A stretch of DNA of 27,084 nucleotides, taken from the NCBI GenBank assembly GCA_964389545.1, contig CAYMDN010000015.1, positions 1 to 27,084 on the forward strand, given 5' to 3'. Position numbers and translations under genes: made by a program. The notes beneath the pieces were generated by a model. It was not told where the DNA came from and did no database searches. It saw only the letters and a list, made by a program, of their open reading frames with translations. Positions 1-6,589 of the stretch are shown here, in pieces (position 1 is the stretch's first letter; each line of letters starts with the position of its first letter). The DNA comes from UMGS1781 sp964389545. GTDB taxonomy: Bacteria; Bacillota; Clostridia; TANB77; CAG-508.

Positions 1-730
1 TATTTGTTGTATCTATTTGAATGAATTCTTGATGTGGATGCTTTCTTCCTCCTTGTGGTGGAACAGAAGCCACCATTCCTTCTACTATTTTTAATAGGGC
101 TTGTTGTACACCTTCTCCACTTACATCTCTTGTTATTGATGGATTTTCTGATTTCCTTGAAATTTTATCTATTTCATCAATATATACTATACCTTTTTGT
201 GCTTTTTCTATATTAAAATCTGCTGCTTGTATTAACTTTAGTAATATGTTTTCAACGTCTTCTCCTACATATCCTGCTTCTGTTAATGTTGTTGCATCAG
301 CTATTGCAAAAGGTACATTTAGAATTTTTGCTAATGTTTGGGCTAATAATGTTTTACCTGAACCTGTTGGTCCTAATAGCAATACATTACTTTTTTGTAT
401 TTCTACATCATCTATTATTTCTTTACAATTAATTCTTTTATAGTGGTTGTATACTGCTACCGCAAGCGTTCTTTTCGCATCGTCTTGTCCTATAACGTAG
501 TCATCTAATATTTTCTTTATTTCTGCAGGTGTTGGTATTTCGTTTGATGATACATCTTCATATCCTGTTTCTTCTTCATATGAATCATTTTCTATTATGC
601 TATTACATACTGAAATACATTCATCGCAGATGTATACCGATTTTGGTCCTGAAATAATTCTCTTTACCATTTCTTGTGCTTTTCCACAAAAAGAGCATCT
701 TATTCCATTTAAATCTTTTCTATTTGCCAT
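1..730 (-). CDS. clpX: ClpX, ATP-dependent Clp protease ATP-binding subunit (3' end cut by window)
   Basis: AAA+ unfoldase that recognises substrates and feeds them to the ClpP peptidase in the cytoplasm. I translated about 243 residues from an ATG at 730, and the frame runs off the left edge. The N-terminal C4 zinc finger is present (C12, C15, C35, C38). The Walker A motif GPTGSGKT lies at about 120-127, and a Walker B IVYIDEID at about 181-188. The sensor and C-terminal domains lie outside the window, since the family is usually about 410-430 aa. The start has a strong AGGAGG site and lies 10 nt after the clpP stop, so clpP and clpX are co-transcribed. Identification is secure. Confidence 0.96.
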   Translation of the reverse strand, partial: MANRKDLNGIRCSFCGKAQEMVKRIISGPKSVYICDECISVCNSIIENDSYEEETGYEDVSSNEIPTPAEIKKILDDYVIGQDDAKRTLAVAVYNHYKRINCKEIIDDVEIQKSNVLLLGPTGSGKTLLAQTLAKILNVPFAIADATTLTEAGYVGEDVENILLKLIQAADFNIEKAQKGIVYIDEIDKISRKSENPSITRDVSGEGVQQALLKIVEGMVASVPPQGGRKHPHQEFIQIDTTN

Positions 731-740
731 TTACTTCCTC

Positions 741-1340
741 CTACTTTCTATGATCGAATACTCCATCTATCAATCCGTATTCTAAAGCTTCTTGTGCTGT
801 CATATAGTGATCTCTTTCTGTATCTCTTTCTATTTGGTCTAATGGCTTTCCTGTTCTTTCGCTTAATATTTTATTTAATTTTTCTCTTGTTCTTACCATA
901 TGTTCAGCATGTATTTTTATTTCTGTTGTTTGACCAGAAAGTCCTCCACCTGCTATTAATGGTTGGTGAATTAGGATTTCTGAGTTTGGAGTTGCAAATC
1001 TTTTTCCTTTTTCTCCTGCTGATAAAAGTACTGCTCCCATACTTGCTGCCATACCTACACATATTGTAGATACTGGGCATTTAATGTAATTCATTGTGTC
1101 GTATATCGCCATTCCATCTGTTATTGATCCTCCTGGACTATTTATATAGAATGATATTTCTTTGTCTGGATCTTCAGATTCTAGGAATAACATTTGCGCA
1201 ACAACTAAACTGGCTGTTGCTTGATTAACTTCTTCTCCTAAAAATATTATTCTATCTTTTAAAAGTCTTGAGAATATATCATATGATCTTTCTCCTCTGC
1301 TTGTTTGTTCAACTACATAAGGCACTAAACTATTTTTCAT
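741..1340 (-). CDS. clpP: ClpP, ATP-dependent Clp protease proteolytic subunit
   Basis: Serine peptidase that forms the double heptameric chamber of the ClpXP machine. The 199-aa length is normal for the family. The catalytic triad is visible: Ser100 in GMAASMGA, His125 in ILIHQP, and an Asp at about 173 in IERDTERD. The oxyanion-region glycines (SPGGS, about 68-72) are also intact. It starts at an ATG behind a TTTCCTCC-complement (GGAGGAAA) ribosome binding site. It lies between tig and clpX, the usual Firmicutes order tig-clpP-clpX, and is separated from tig by 64 nt that hold a hairpin without a U-tract. Confidence 0.97.
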   Translation of the reverse strand: MKNSLVPYVVEQTSRGERSYDIFSRLLKDRIIFLGEEVNQATASLVVAQMLFLESEDPDKEISFYINSPGGSITDGMAIYDTMNYIKCPVSTICVGMAASMGAVLLSAGEKGKRFATPNSEILIHQPLIAGGGLSGQTTEIKIHAEHMVRTREKLNKILSERTGKPLDQIERDTERDHYMTAQEALEYGLIDGVFDHRK

Positions 1341-1364
1341 AACTTTTTCCTCCTATATACATTT

Positions 1365-1395
1365 ATAGGGCAAATATTTTATCTCTTTGCCCTAT
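1365..1395 (-). other. Intra-operon hairpin between tig and clpP
   Basis: A perfect 10-bp inverted repeat (ATAGGGCAAA / TTTGCCCTAT, loop of 11) sits between the tig stop and the clpP ribosome binding site. On the transcribed minus strand it is not followed by a U-run, so it is unlikely to be a full terminator. It may be an mRNA-stability or processing element that sets different levels of tig and clpPX. On the plus strand it is followed by a U-rich stretch, but no plus-strand gene precedes it. Confidence 0.5.
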
Positions 1396-1404
1396 TTTTA
1401 TGTT

Positions 1405-2700
1405 TTATTTAGATTTTTTAAATTTAGCTTTGTCTACTATGTATTGGATTGTTTTTTCTGTTCTAAGATTGTCTTCTACATATTGTCTTAGTTGTTCATT
1501 TTTGCTTACTTCTTCCTCTTTTTGTCCGTAAATTGTAGCCATTTCTTTTATTCTTTCGTCTACATCTTTTTTATCTACTTCTATATTAACAGCTTTTGTA
1601 ATAGCTTCTAATACTAGGTTTGTTTTAACTTGTTTTTCTGCTTCTTCTTTATTTTCGTCTCTGAATTCTTGTTTTGTTTTTCCAACCATTTGTAGATATT
1701 GATCTAGGTTCATTCCTTGATAGCTTAATCTTTGAGATATGTCTTTTTCCATGTTATCAAGTTGTGTTTCAATCATTCCTGATGGAATTTCAACAGTAGC
1801 TTCTTTGCAAACTGCTTCTATAGCAGCTTCTTCTGTTTCGTATTTAGCTCTATTTTGGTTGTCTTTTTCTTGTTTTTCTTTTATTGATGCTTTCCATTCA
1901 TCTAATGTTTCAAATTCGCTCGCATCTTTTGCAAATTCGTCATTGATTTCTGGAAGTTCTTTTTTCTTTATTTCGTGTAGTTTTATTTTAAATGTTGCTT
2001 CTTTTCCTGCTAAATTAGTTGATGGATAGTCTGCTGGGAATGTTACTTTTATTTCTTTTTCTTCGTCTGTTTTCATCCCTATTATTTGATCCTCAAATCC
2101 TGGTATAAATCTTCCACTTCCGATTTCTAATTCATAATTTTCAGCTTTTCCACCTTCAAATGGTTTTCCATCTGTAAATCCTTCAAAATCAATTACTGTT
2201 ATATTTGATTTTTCAACTGGTTTACCTTCAACTGTAATTAATCTAGCATTATGTTCTGCGATATGTGATAATTCGTGTTCTACATCTTCGTCAGTTACAT
2301 TATACTCTACTTTTTTAAGTTCTATACCTTCATATTTTCCTAATTGAACTTCTGGTTTTGTTTGAACAACTGCTGTGAATATTAAATCTTTTCCAGTTTC
2401 CATTTGTTTTATATCTATTTCTGGTTTGCTTACTGCTTCTATTTTATTATCTTCTAGTCCTTTACTATATACATCTGATGCTACTTCATTGAATGCGTCT
2501 TCATAGAAAATTTCAATACCATACATTTTTTCTACCATTTTGAATGGTGCTTTTCCTTTTCTAAATCCTGGTACATTAAAATATCCTGCACTCTTTTTAT
2601 ATACAGTTTGAATTGCTTCGTCGAATTTTTCTGCTTCCACTGTAAATTGTAATTTTACCTCATTTGCTTTGTCTTTTACGTTTTCAACTTTTACTTTCAT
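1405..2700 (-). CDS. tig: Trigger factor, ribosome-associated chaperone and peptidyl-prolyl isomerase
   Basis: Binds ribosomal protein L23 near the exit tunnel and shields nascent chains. The 431-aa protein has the three expected parts: an N-terminal ribosome-binding domain with the signature GFRKGKAP at residues 45-52; an FKBP-like domain at about 155-245, including an IDFEGFTDGKPFEGG-type segment; and a long helical C-terminal chaperone domain rich in E/K. It starts at ATG 2700 behind an AAAGGA site. A sigma-A-like promoter directly upstream makes it the first gene of the tig-clpP-clpX unit. Confidence 0.97.
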   Translation of the reverse strand: MKVKVENVKDKANEVKLQFTVEAEKFDEAIQTVYKKSAGYFNVPGFRKGKAPFKMVEKMYGIEIFYEDAFNEVASDVYSKGLEDNKIEAVSKPEIDIKQMETGKDLIFTAVVQTKPEVQLGKYEGIELKKVEYNVTDEDVEHELSHIAEHNARLITVEGKPVEKSNITVIDFEGFTDGKPFEGGKAENYELEIGSGRFIPGFEDQIIGMKTDEEKEIKVTFPADYPSTNLAGKEATFKIKLHEIKKKELPEINDEFAKDASEFETLDEWKASIKEKQEKDNQNRAKYETEEAAIEAVCKEATVEIPSGMIETQLDNMEKDISQRLSYQGMNLDQYLQMVGKTKQEFRDENKEEAEKQVKTNLVLEAITKAVNIEVDKKDVDERIKEMATIYGQKEEEVSKNEQLRQYVEDNLRTEKTIQYIVDKAKFKKSK

Positions 2701-2742
2701 TGTTTAAATTCAATCCTTTCTTATTGTAAAATCAACCATCTA

Positions 2743-2770
2743 ATTATATCATAAAATTACAATTTTGCAA
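2743..2770 (-). promoter_or_regulatory. Sigma-A-like promoter of tig-clpP-clpX
   Basis: Reading the minus strand, TTGCAA (2770-2765), a 16-nt spacer and TATAAT (2748-2743) lie upstream of tig, giving a leader of about 35 nt. It lies just past the terminator of the lipoprotein genes. No CIRCE or CtsR-type operator was recognised. Confidence 0.7.
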
Positions 2771-2787
2771 GACTATATCACAAAAAA

Positions 2788-2814
2788 ACAAGACTCTATC
2801 TATAAGAGTCTTGT
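2788..2814 (-). terminator. Intrinsic terminator of the lipoprotein pair
   Basis: On the minus strand a 10-bp stem (ACAAGACTCT / AGAGTCTTGT, loop of 7) is followed directly by a run of Ts (complement of 2782-2788). It lies just after the stop of the 153-aa lipoprotein, a textbook rho-independent terminator. Confidence 0.88.
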
Positions 2815-2822
2815 TCAGTGTT

Positions 2823-3284
2823 TTATTTTATATCATATCCATCTTCTTTTAATGCTTCTATAACTTCTGCCTTGGATTTATTTGGCATATCTTCACCATA
2901 CATATATGCAAAGTCTTGAACATTTACATCTGCATTAATGAATTTCCCATTTTGTATGAATTCTACACTAAAATAGTCATCTGGAGTTAGCTCTCTAATA
3001 AATTTTGAAGTTTCATTTAAAAATACATTTACTATTTCTGCATTTTCCGAGCTTTCAAATTCCAGTGTTAAGTATACACTTTTTATTCTGTCGTTTTCTA
3101 TTTTTATTTCTAGTGTTTCATCATATGGGTATTCATCCATTTCAACTCCTGTTGATGTAGCTATAATTGTAGTTTCTTCAAGTTGTTTTGCTTCTTCTTG
3201 TTTATTATTTTGTTCTTTATTATTACATCCAGTTAATAATACTATTGCAATTATTGTAATTGCTAATAACTTTATTCTTTTCAT
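2823..3284 (-). CDS. Small lipoprotein, paralogue of the upstream neighbour (DUF1307/YehR-like guess)
   Basis: A 153-aa predicted prolipoprotein. The N-terminus has a basic start, a hydrophobic core and the lipobox LLTGC, so the mature protein should be anchored to the outer face of the membrane through the Cys at about residue 20. An N/Q/K/E-rich linker follows, then a small alpha/beta domain ending in KEDGYDIK. The next gene upstream ends in EDAGYKVK and has the same strand pattern, so the two are tandem paralogues, diverged but alike in design. The fold and the repeated ExxI-x-I-xxDRI pattern suggest the DUF1307/YehR lipoprotein family, but I hold this loosely. No substrate can be inferred. 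Confidence 0.8.
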   Translation of the reverse strand: MKRIKLLAITIIAIVLLTGCNNKEQNNKQEEAKQLEETTIIATSTGVEMDEYPYDETLEIKIENDRIKSVYLTLEFESSENAEIVNVFLNETSKFIRELTPDDYFSVEFIQNGKFINADVNVQDFAYMYGEDMPNKSKAEVIEALKEDGYDIK

Positions 3285-3304
3285 TTAGTTTCTCCATATA
3301 TGGA

Positions 3305-3730
3305 TTATTTTACTTTGTATCCTGCATCTTCTAATGATTTAATTAATTCTTCTCTTTTTCCATCACTTAGGTCTAAACTGTTTGTTTCAAATTGATCACT
3401 ATTGAAAGTTACTATTATTTTCTTTCCTTTTTGTTCAACTTTTGTATCTAATGATACACCTGTTAAAGCTTGCATTGCTCCATTTCCTGCTGTAACTTCA
3501 TCTAATGTCTTTTTCATTTCTTGTGCTGCAGATTCATCTTCGAATTTCCATACATATTTCATGCTACTTACTTTATCTTTTTTAATTCCTATTTCGATTG
3601 TTTCCTCATATTTTACCCCATAATCGTCTACCTCTTTTGTTGCTACTATTTTGTTTCCACATCCTGTTAAAGCAAGTAATATAACTGCCAATATAACTAC
3701 ATATCCTATTTTTTGTAATGTTTTTTTCAT
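3305..3730 (-). CDS. Small lipoprotein (DUF1307/YehR-like guess)
   Basis: A 141-aa prolipoprotein with signal peptide and lipobox ALTGC (Cys at about 24). The mature domain starts with a YEETIEIGIKKDKVSSM-like segment and ends with EDAGYKVK, matching the domain layout of the next gene 20 nt downstream. It has a good AAGGAGAG ribosome binding site and a promoter 35 nt upstream, and the pair shares the terminator at 2788-2814. Family assignment to DUF1307/YehR is an inference from pattern only. Confidence 0.8.
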   Translation of the reverse strand: MKKTLQKIGYVVILAVILLALTGCGNKIVATKEVDDYGVKYEETIEIGIKKDKVSSMKYVWKFEDESAAQEMKKTLDEVTAGNGAMQALTGVSLDTKVEQKGKKIIVTFNSDQFETNSLDLSDGKREELIKSLEDAGYKVK

Positions 3731-3763
3731 TTGATATCTCTCCTTTATTTTTTATTTTGTTAC

Positions 3764-3793
3764 ATTATATCACATATATAATTTCTTTTACAA
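3764..3793 (-). promoter_or_regulatory. Promoter of the lipoprotein pair
   Basis: On the minus strand TTGTAA (3793-3788), an 18-nt spacer and a perfect TATAAT (3769-3764) lie upstream of the 141-aa lipoprotein gene. Confidence 0.65.
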
Positions 3794-3811
3794 TGTTTTT
3801 TTTACAAATTT

Positions 3812-3835
3812 AAAGGCTAGTTTCATCTAGCCTTT
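3812..3835 (-). terminator. Hairpin terminator after the DUF1292 gene
   Basis: A perfect 9-bp stem (AAAGGCTAG / CTAGCCTTT, loop of 6) lies immediately after the stop at 3839. The T-tract on the minus strand is weak (TTTAAATTT). The better T-run is on the plus strand, so it may terminate in both directions. Confidence 0.65.
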
Positions 3836-3838
3836 TTA

Positions 3839-4153
3839 CTATTCTTCTTCATCTGTAAAATTAAATTCATCTTTGAATTTATCTTTAAATAATTGAAAAA
3901 CTGTGTTTAGTGTTTCTTGATCTTCAACTCCAACATATGATTCCTCATCTTTTGAATCTGTATCTTCAACTCTTAATATAACAACTTCATCAGCTTCTTC
4001 TTCTTCGATAGGTAGTAATATAACATACTCCTCTGAATTATACTCAACTAAATCTAAAAATTCAAATTTTACTTCATTTCCGTCCTCATCATTTAATGTG
4101 ATAATATTATCTAATTCTTCATCCATTCCTTGTACTTCATCATCTAAATCCAT
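3839..4153 (-). CDS. DUF1292 family protein (YrzB-like)
   Basis: A small, very acidic 104-aa cytoplasmic protein. The core pattern is typical of DUF1292: an N-terminal ITLNDEDGNEVKFEFLDLVEY segment in two beta strands, then EEYVILLP, then an acidic linker and VVILRVED, ending in a helical tail with DQETLNTVFQLF. The function of the family is unknown; in Bacillus it sits near holliday-junction resolvase yrrK, which is absent here. ATG 4153 has an AAGGAGA site at good spacing. It has its own promoter and a terminator, so it appears monocistronic. Confidence 0.85.
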   Translation of the reverse strand: MDLDDEVQGMDEELDNIITLNDEDGNEVKFEFLDLVEYNSEEYVILLPIEEEEADEVVILRVEDTDSKDEESYVGVEDQETLNTVFQLFKDKFKDEFNFTDEEE

Positions 4154-4182
4154 ACTTTTCTCCTTTCACGTTTTATAGATTG

Positions 4183-4211
4183 TTTATATCATATAGTTAT
4201 ATTATTTGCAA
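4183..4211 (-). promoter_or_regulatory. Promoter of the DUF1292 gene
   Basis: On the minus strand TTGCAA (4211-4206), a 17-nt spacer and TATAAA (4188-4183) lie about 30 nt upstream of the ATG at 4153. Confidence 0.65.
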
Positions 4212-4257
4212 TAGATTTACAAAATATTTATATTTCATTTTTGTCATTTTTCTAACA

Positions 4258-4469
4258 TAAAAATGCCCCACATTAGCCGGTTAAAAGAATTTTTAAGGAC
4301 CTGCTCTTACACAGGTGGGTGTCTGCCTAAATACTCATGGGCTTCTTACTAGATTAATGTAAGCATGCACGCCATATCCAGAGCTTCGGACTCCCTTTCC
4401 TCAACTGTTGGTTCTAAAAATTCTTCCAGGTCTCGCACCATGCAGGGAAAATTAAATAACTTATTTATT
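4258..4469 (-). ncRNA. Structured small RNA, best guess raiA-motif (SARA) RNA; 6S RNA is the alternative
   Basis: No credible reading frame fills 4212-4534; instead there is a compact, G+C-richer block with many paired segments. The ends close on each other: 4440-4447 pairs with 4266-4273 (8 bp with two G-U pairs). Inside this, 4415-4425 pairs perfectly with 4285-4295 (11 bp). Local hairpins are 4345-4349/4359-4363 (CTTAC/GTAAG) and 4299-4303/4312-4316 (ACCTG/CAGGT). A consensus promoter lies just upstream, and the closing stem is followed by a T-run that could end transcription. The length (about 180-210 nt), the several short hairpins with GAGGAAA-type conserved-looking loops, and a clostridial host fit the raiA-motif RNA. 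6S RNA has the right length, but it is a single long rod with a central bubble. The family name is recalled, not searched. Confidence 0.6.
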
Positions 4470-4475
4470 AATATA

Positions 4476-4504
4476 ATATTATCATAGTTGTAATTACGTG
4501 TCAA
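4476..4504 (-). promoter_or_regulatory. Near-consensus sigma-A promoter of the structured RNA
   Basis: On the minus strand a perfect TTGACA (4504-4499), a 17-nt spacer and TAATAT (4481-4476, a 5/6 match to TATAAT) predict a start near 4469, about 20 nt before the closing stem of the RNA. The strength suggests an abundant transcript. Confidence 0.8.
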
Positions 4505-4534
4505 ATATATTCTGGGTTTTTTAAAAAAATTTTA

Positions 4535-4574
4535 GCACAACTCCCCACGAAAATTCATTTCGTGGGGAGTGTGC
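4535..4574 (-). terminator. Strong intrinsic terminator of the GC-rich orphan gene
   Basis: A perfect 12-bp stem (CTCCCCACGAAA 4541-4552 / TTTCGTGGGGAG 4558-4569, loop of 5) is extended by GCACA/TGTGC with a one-base bulge. On the minus strand it is followed by TAAAATTTTTTT. It begins 28 nt after the stop of the orphan gene and separates it from the structured RNA. Confidence 0.88.
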
Positions 4575-4602
4575 TTTTGAACTGTTATACATCTCCTTTT
4601 TG

Positions 4603-4998
4603 TTACAGGTTCATGTAGAAGTCGAACACGGCCTTTTCCGTCTCTTCCAAGCCATCACGGATGTTACCTTTGACGGTGGAATCCATGGTGGGAGCAATTT
4701 CACACAGGATCTTGCAAAGCTGTTTTGCATTTACGGTGGTCCCGTATGCGCTTGCCTTCCAGAGTTTCCTGAGTGGAATGCTCACGGTCTTGCAGTACAT
4801 GTTGCCTTCCTTTTGGTAGTACACTCGAACAAGGTTCTTGCTAAGGGCGATCACCTCAAGGTGAAAGTTGCTCCGGAAGCAGGTTTCATCGGACTCTATC
4901 TTGAAACATTCCATGATAGTGGGCCAAATTGCCTCCTTGGCGAGTTCTTCGGCAAGGTTCTGCCGAGGAACTACCTTCAGTTCTTTTTTTCTTGACAT
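4603..4998 (-). CDS. GC-rich orphan gene, 131-aa protein of unknown function
   Basis: I do not recognise this protein. It is soluble-looking, with a basic N-terminus (MSRKKELK), no signal peptide or membrane segment, mixed alpha/beta composition and five cysteines without a zinc-finger spacing. The minus frame is chosen over the equally open plus frame because it has an AGGAGG site 8 nt before ATG 4998, an extended -10 promoter upstream and a strong terminator after the stop. Base composition is the striking point: 32 of 60 bases are G or C at 4621-4680, against 18 of 60 in a sample of polA (9601-9660). Its codons favour G/C at third positions, unlike every neighbour. Recent acquisition is the simplest reading, but no integrase, repeat or att site is visible. 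Confidence 0.72.
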   Translation of the reverse strand: MSRKKELKVVPRQNLAEELAKEAIWPTIMECFKIESDETCFRSNFHLEVIALSKNLVRVYYQKEGNMYCKTVSIPLRKLWKASAYGTTVNAKQLCKILCEIAPTMDSTVKGNIRDGLEETEKAVFDFYMNL

Positions 4999-5006
4999 TT
5001 GAAATG

Positions 5007-5012
5007 CCTCCT
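5007..5012 (-). promoter_or_regulatory. Ribosome binding site that decides the frame of the orphan gene
   Basis: A perfect AGGAGG (complement of CCTCCT) lies 8 nt before ATG 4998 on the minus strand. No comparable site precedes the overlapping plus-strand frame that starts near 4600. Confidence 0.8.
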
Positions 5013-5041
5013 ATTCTAGCAAAAAGCCAGTTGATACTATT

Positions 5042-5050
5042 ATTATAGCA
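5042..5050 (-). promoter_or_regulatory. Extended -10 promoter of the orphan gene
   Basis: On the minus strand TGC-TATAAT (5050-5042) lies about 45 nt before the start codon. No good -35 box is seen at 17 nt, which fits an extended -10 promoter. It lies back to back with the pncB promoter. Confidence 0.55.
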
Positions 5051-5088
5051 TATTTGTTGTATCAAAGCAAAAACATTATTGACAGGTG

Positions 5089-5097
5089 TGTTATAAT
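5089..5097 (+). promoter_or_regulatory. Extended -10 promoter of pncB
   Basis: TGT-TATAAT (5089-5097) lies 27 nt before ATG 5125. A TTGACA at 5079-5084 is only 7 nt upstream of the -10 and so cannot serve as its -35 box. No riboswitch or clear repressor site is visible in the short leader. Confidence 0.55.
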
Positions 5098-5124
5098 TCT
5101 TTTAAAAAATTATAGAGGTGTATT

Positions 5125-6558
5125 ATGGAAAATAGAAATTTAAGTTTAGTTACTGATTTTTATGAGTTAACCATGTCTAATGCTTATTTTGAAAAAGGAA
5201 TGCAAAATAATGTTGTTTACTTTGATGTTTTTTTTAGGCAAATTCCAGATAATGGCGGTTATGCTATTTGCGCTGGTTTAGAGCAGATTATAGATTATGT
5301 TAAAAATATTAAATTTACAAAAGATGATATTTCTTATTTAAAAAGTCTTAATAAATTTTCTCAAGATTTTCTTGATTATTTAAAAAGCTTTAAGTTCACA
5401 GGAAGTATTTGGGCTATTCCTGAGGGTACTGTTATTTTTCCGAATGAACCATTAATAACTGTAAAAGCTCCTATTATAGAGGCTCAATTACTAGAAACCA
5501 CTATTTTAATGATGTTAAATCATCAATCTCTTATTGCAACTAAGGCTTCTAGGATTGTTTCTAGTGCAAAAGGTAAACCTGTTATGGAGTTTGGCGCTAG
5601 AAGAGCTCATAATGTTGATGCTGCTGTTTTTGGAGCAAGAGCTGCAATTATAGGTGGATGCACTGGTACTTCTTGTACATATACTGCTCAGCAGTTTAAT
5701 ACTATTGCTAGTGGTACAATGGCTCATAGTTTTGTTCAGAGTTTTGATTCTGAATATGATGCTTTTAAGGCTTATGCTGAAACATATCCTGATGATTGTC
5801 TATTGCTTATTGACACTTATAATACTCTTGAATCTGGCATTGTTAATGCTATTAAAGTATTTAATGATGTTCTTATTCCTAAAGGTTATAGACCAAAGGG
5901 TGTAAGATTAGATAGTGGTGACTTAGCTTATCTTTCTAAGAAAATAAGAAAAATTTTGGATGATGCCGGTTTTGAAGATTGCAAAATATGTGTTAGTAAT
6001 TCTTTGGATGAGTCTCTTATAACTTCTTTGTTAAATCAAGGTGCATGTATTGATTCATTCGGTGTTGGTGAGAATTTAATTACTGCTAAAAGTAATCCTG
6101 TTTTTGGTGCTGTATACAAACTATCTGCTATCGAAAAAGATGGTAATATCATCCCAAAAATCAAGATTTCTGAGAATACTGCTAAGATTACTAACCCTGG
6201 ATTTAAAAAGGTTTATCGTTTCTATTCAAAAGAAACTAATAAGGCTTTAGCTGATGTTATTACCCTAGCTGATGAGAATATTCCTGAAGATAGTTTTCCA
6301 ATTTTTGATCCTCAAAATCCATGGAGAAAAAAGACTTTAAATAATTATACTGTCAGACCTTTGCAAGAAGAAATATTCAACAATGGGAAACTTGTATATA
6401 AAGTTCCTGAACTTTCAGATATATCTAATAAATGCAAAGAGGAATTAAACTCTTTATGGGAAGAAGTTAAGCGTAAAGCGAACCCTCATAAATATTATGT
6501 AGATTTATCTGTTGATTTATGGGAATTAAAAAATAGATTATTAGGTGAATCGAGATAA
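5125..6558 (+). CDS. pncB: Nicotinate phosphoribosyltransferase (NAD salvage)
   Basis: Converts nicotinate, PRPP and ATP to nicotinate mononucleotide in the Preiss-Handler salvage route. The 477-aa length fits the long Firmicutes form. Recognisable blocks are the N-terminal LVTDFYELTMSNAYF, the PRPP/nicotinate site around MEFGARRAHN (154-163), the GTMAHSF motif with the His at about 201 that is phosphorylated in the reaction, the LLLIDTYNT strand, and the C-terminal VRLDSGDLAYLS and SFGVGENL phosphate-binding segments. It starts at ATG 5125 after an AGAGGTG site. It stands alone on the plus strand between two minus-strand genes and has a terminator right after the stop. Confidence 0.95.
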   Translation: MENRNLSLVTDFYELTMSNAYFEKGMQNNVVYFDVFFRQIPDNGGYAICAGLEQIIDYVKNIKFTKDDISYLKSLNKFSQDFLDYLKSFKFTGSIWAIPEGTVIFPNEPLITVKAPIIEAQLLETTILMMLNHQSLIATKASRIVSSAKGKPVMEFGARRAHNVDAAVFGARAAIIGGCTGTSCTYTAQQFNTIASGTMAHSFVQSFDSEYDAFKAYAETYPDDCLLLIDTYNTLESGIVNAIKVFNDVLIPKGYRPKGVRLDSGDLAYLSKKIRKILDDAGFEDCKICVSNSLDESLITSLLNQGACIDSFGVGENLITAKSNPVFGAVYKLSAIEKDGNIIPKIKISENTAKITNPGFKKVYRFYSKETNKALADVITLADENIPEDSFPIFDPQNPWRKKTLNNYTVRPLQEEIFNNGKLVYKVPELSDISNKCKEELNSLWEEVKRKANPHKYYVDLSVDLWELKNRLLGESR

Positions 6559-6561
6559 AAA

Positions 6562-6585
6562 AAACCGCTCTTGTTAGAGCGGTTT
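6562..6585. terminator. Bidirectional terminator between pncB and galE
   Basis: A stem of about 10 bp (AAACCGCTCT 6562-6571 / AGAGCGGTTT 6576-6585, loop of 4) has T-runs on both sides: TTATTTTTAT on the plus strand, and eight Ts on the minus strand (complement of 6557-6564). It serves both convergent genes. Confidence 0.9.
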
Positions 6586-6589
6586 ATTT

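Noticed and set aside
4258..4469. 6S RNA, RNase P RNA or SRP RNA as identity of the structured RNA
   Set aside because: It is too short for RNase P and lacks the SRP tetraloop/GGAAGC motif. 6S is possible by size, but several local hairpins do not fit a single long rod, so 6S stays as a second choice only.
4600..4995. A 131-aa plus-strand open frame opposite the GC-rich orphan gene
   Set aside because: It has no good ribosome binding site or promoter and no plus-strand terminator, whereas the minus-strand frame has all of them. It is a mirror frame of a GC-rich gene.
5079..5097. TTGACA at 5079-5084 as a -35 box for the TATAAT of pncB
   Set aside because: The spacing is only 7 nt, far below the 16-18 nt required. 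An extended -10 promoter explains the site better.
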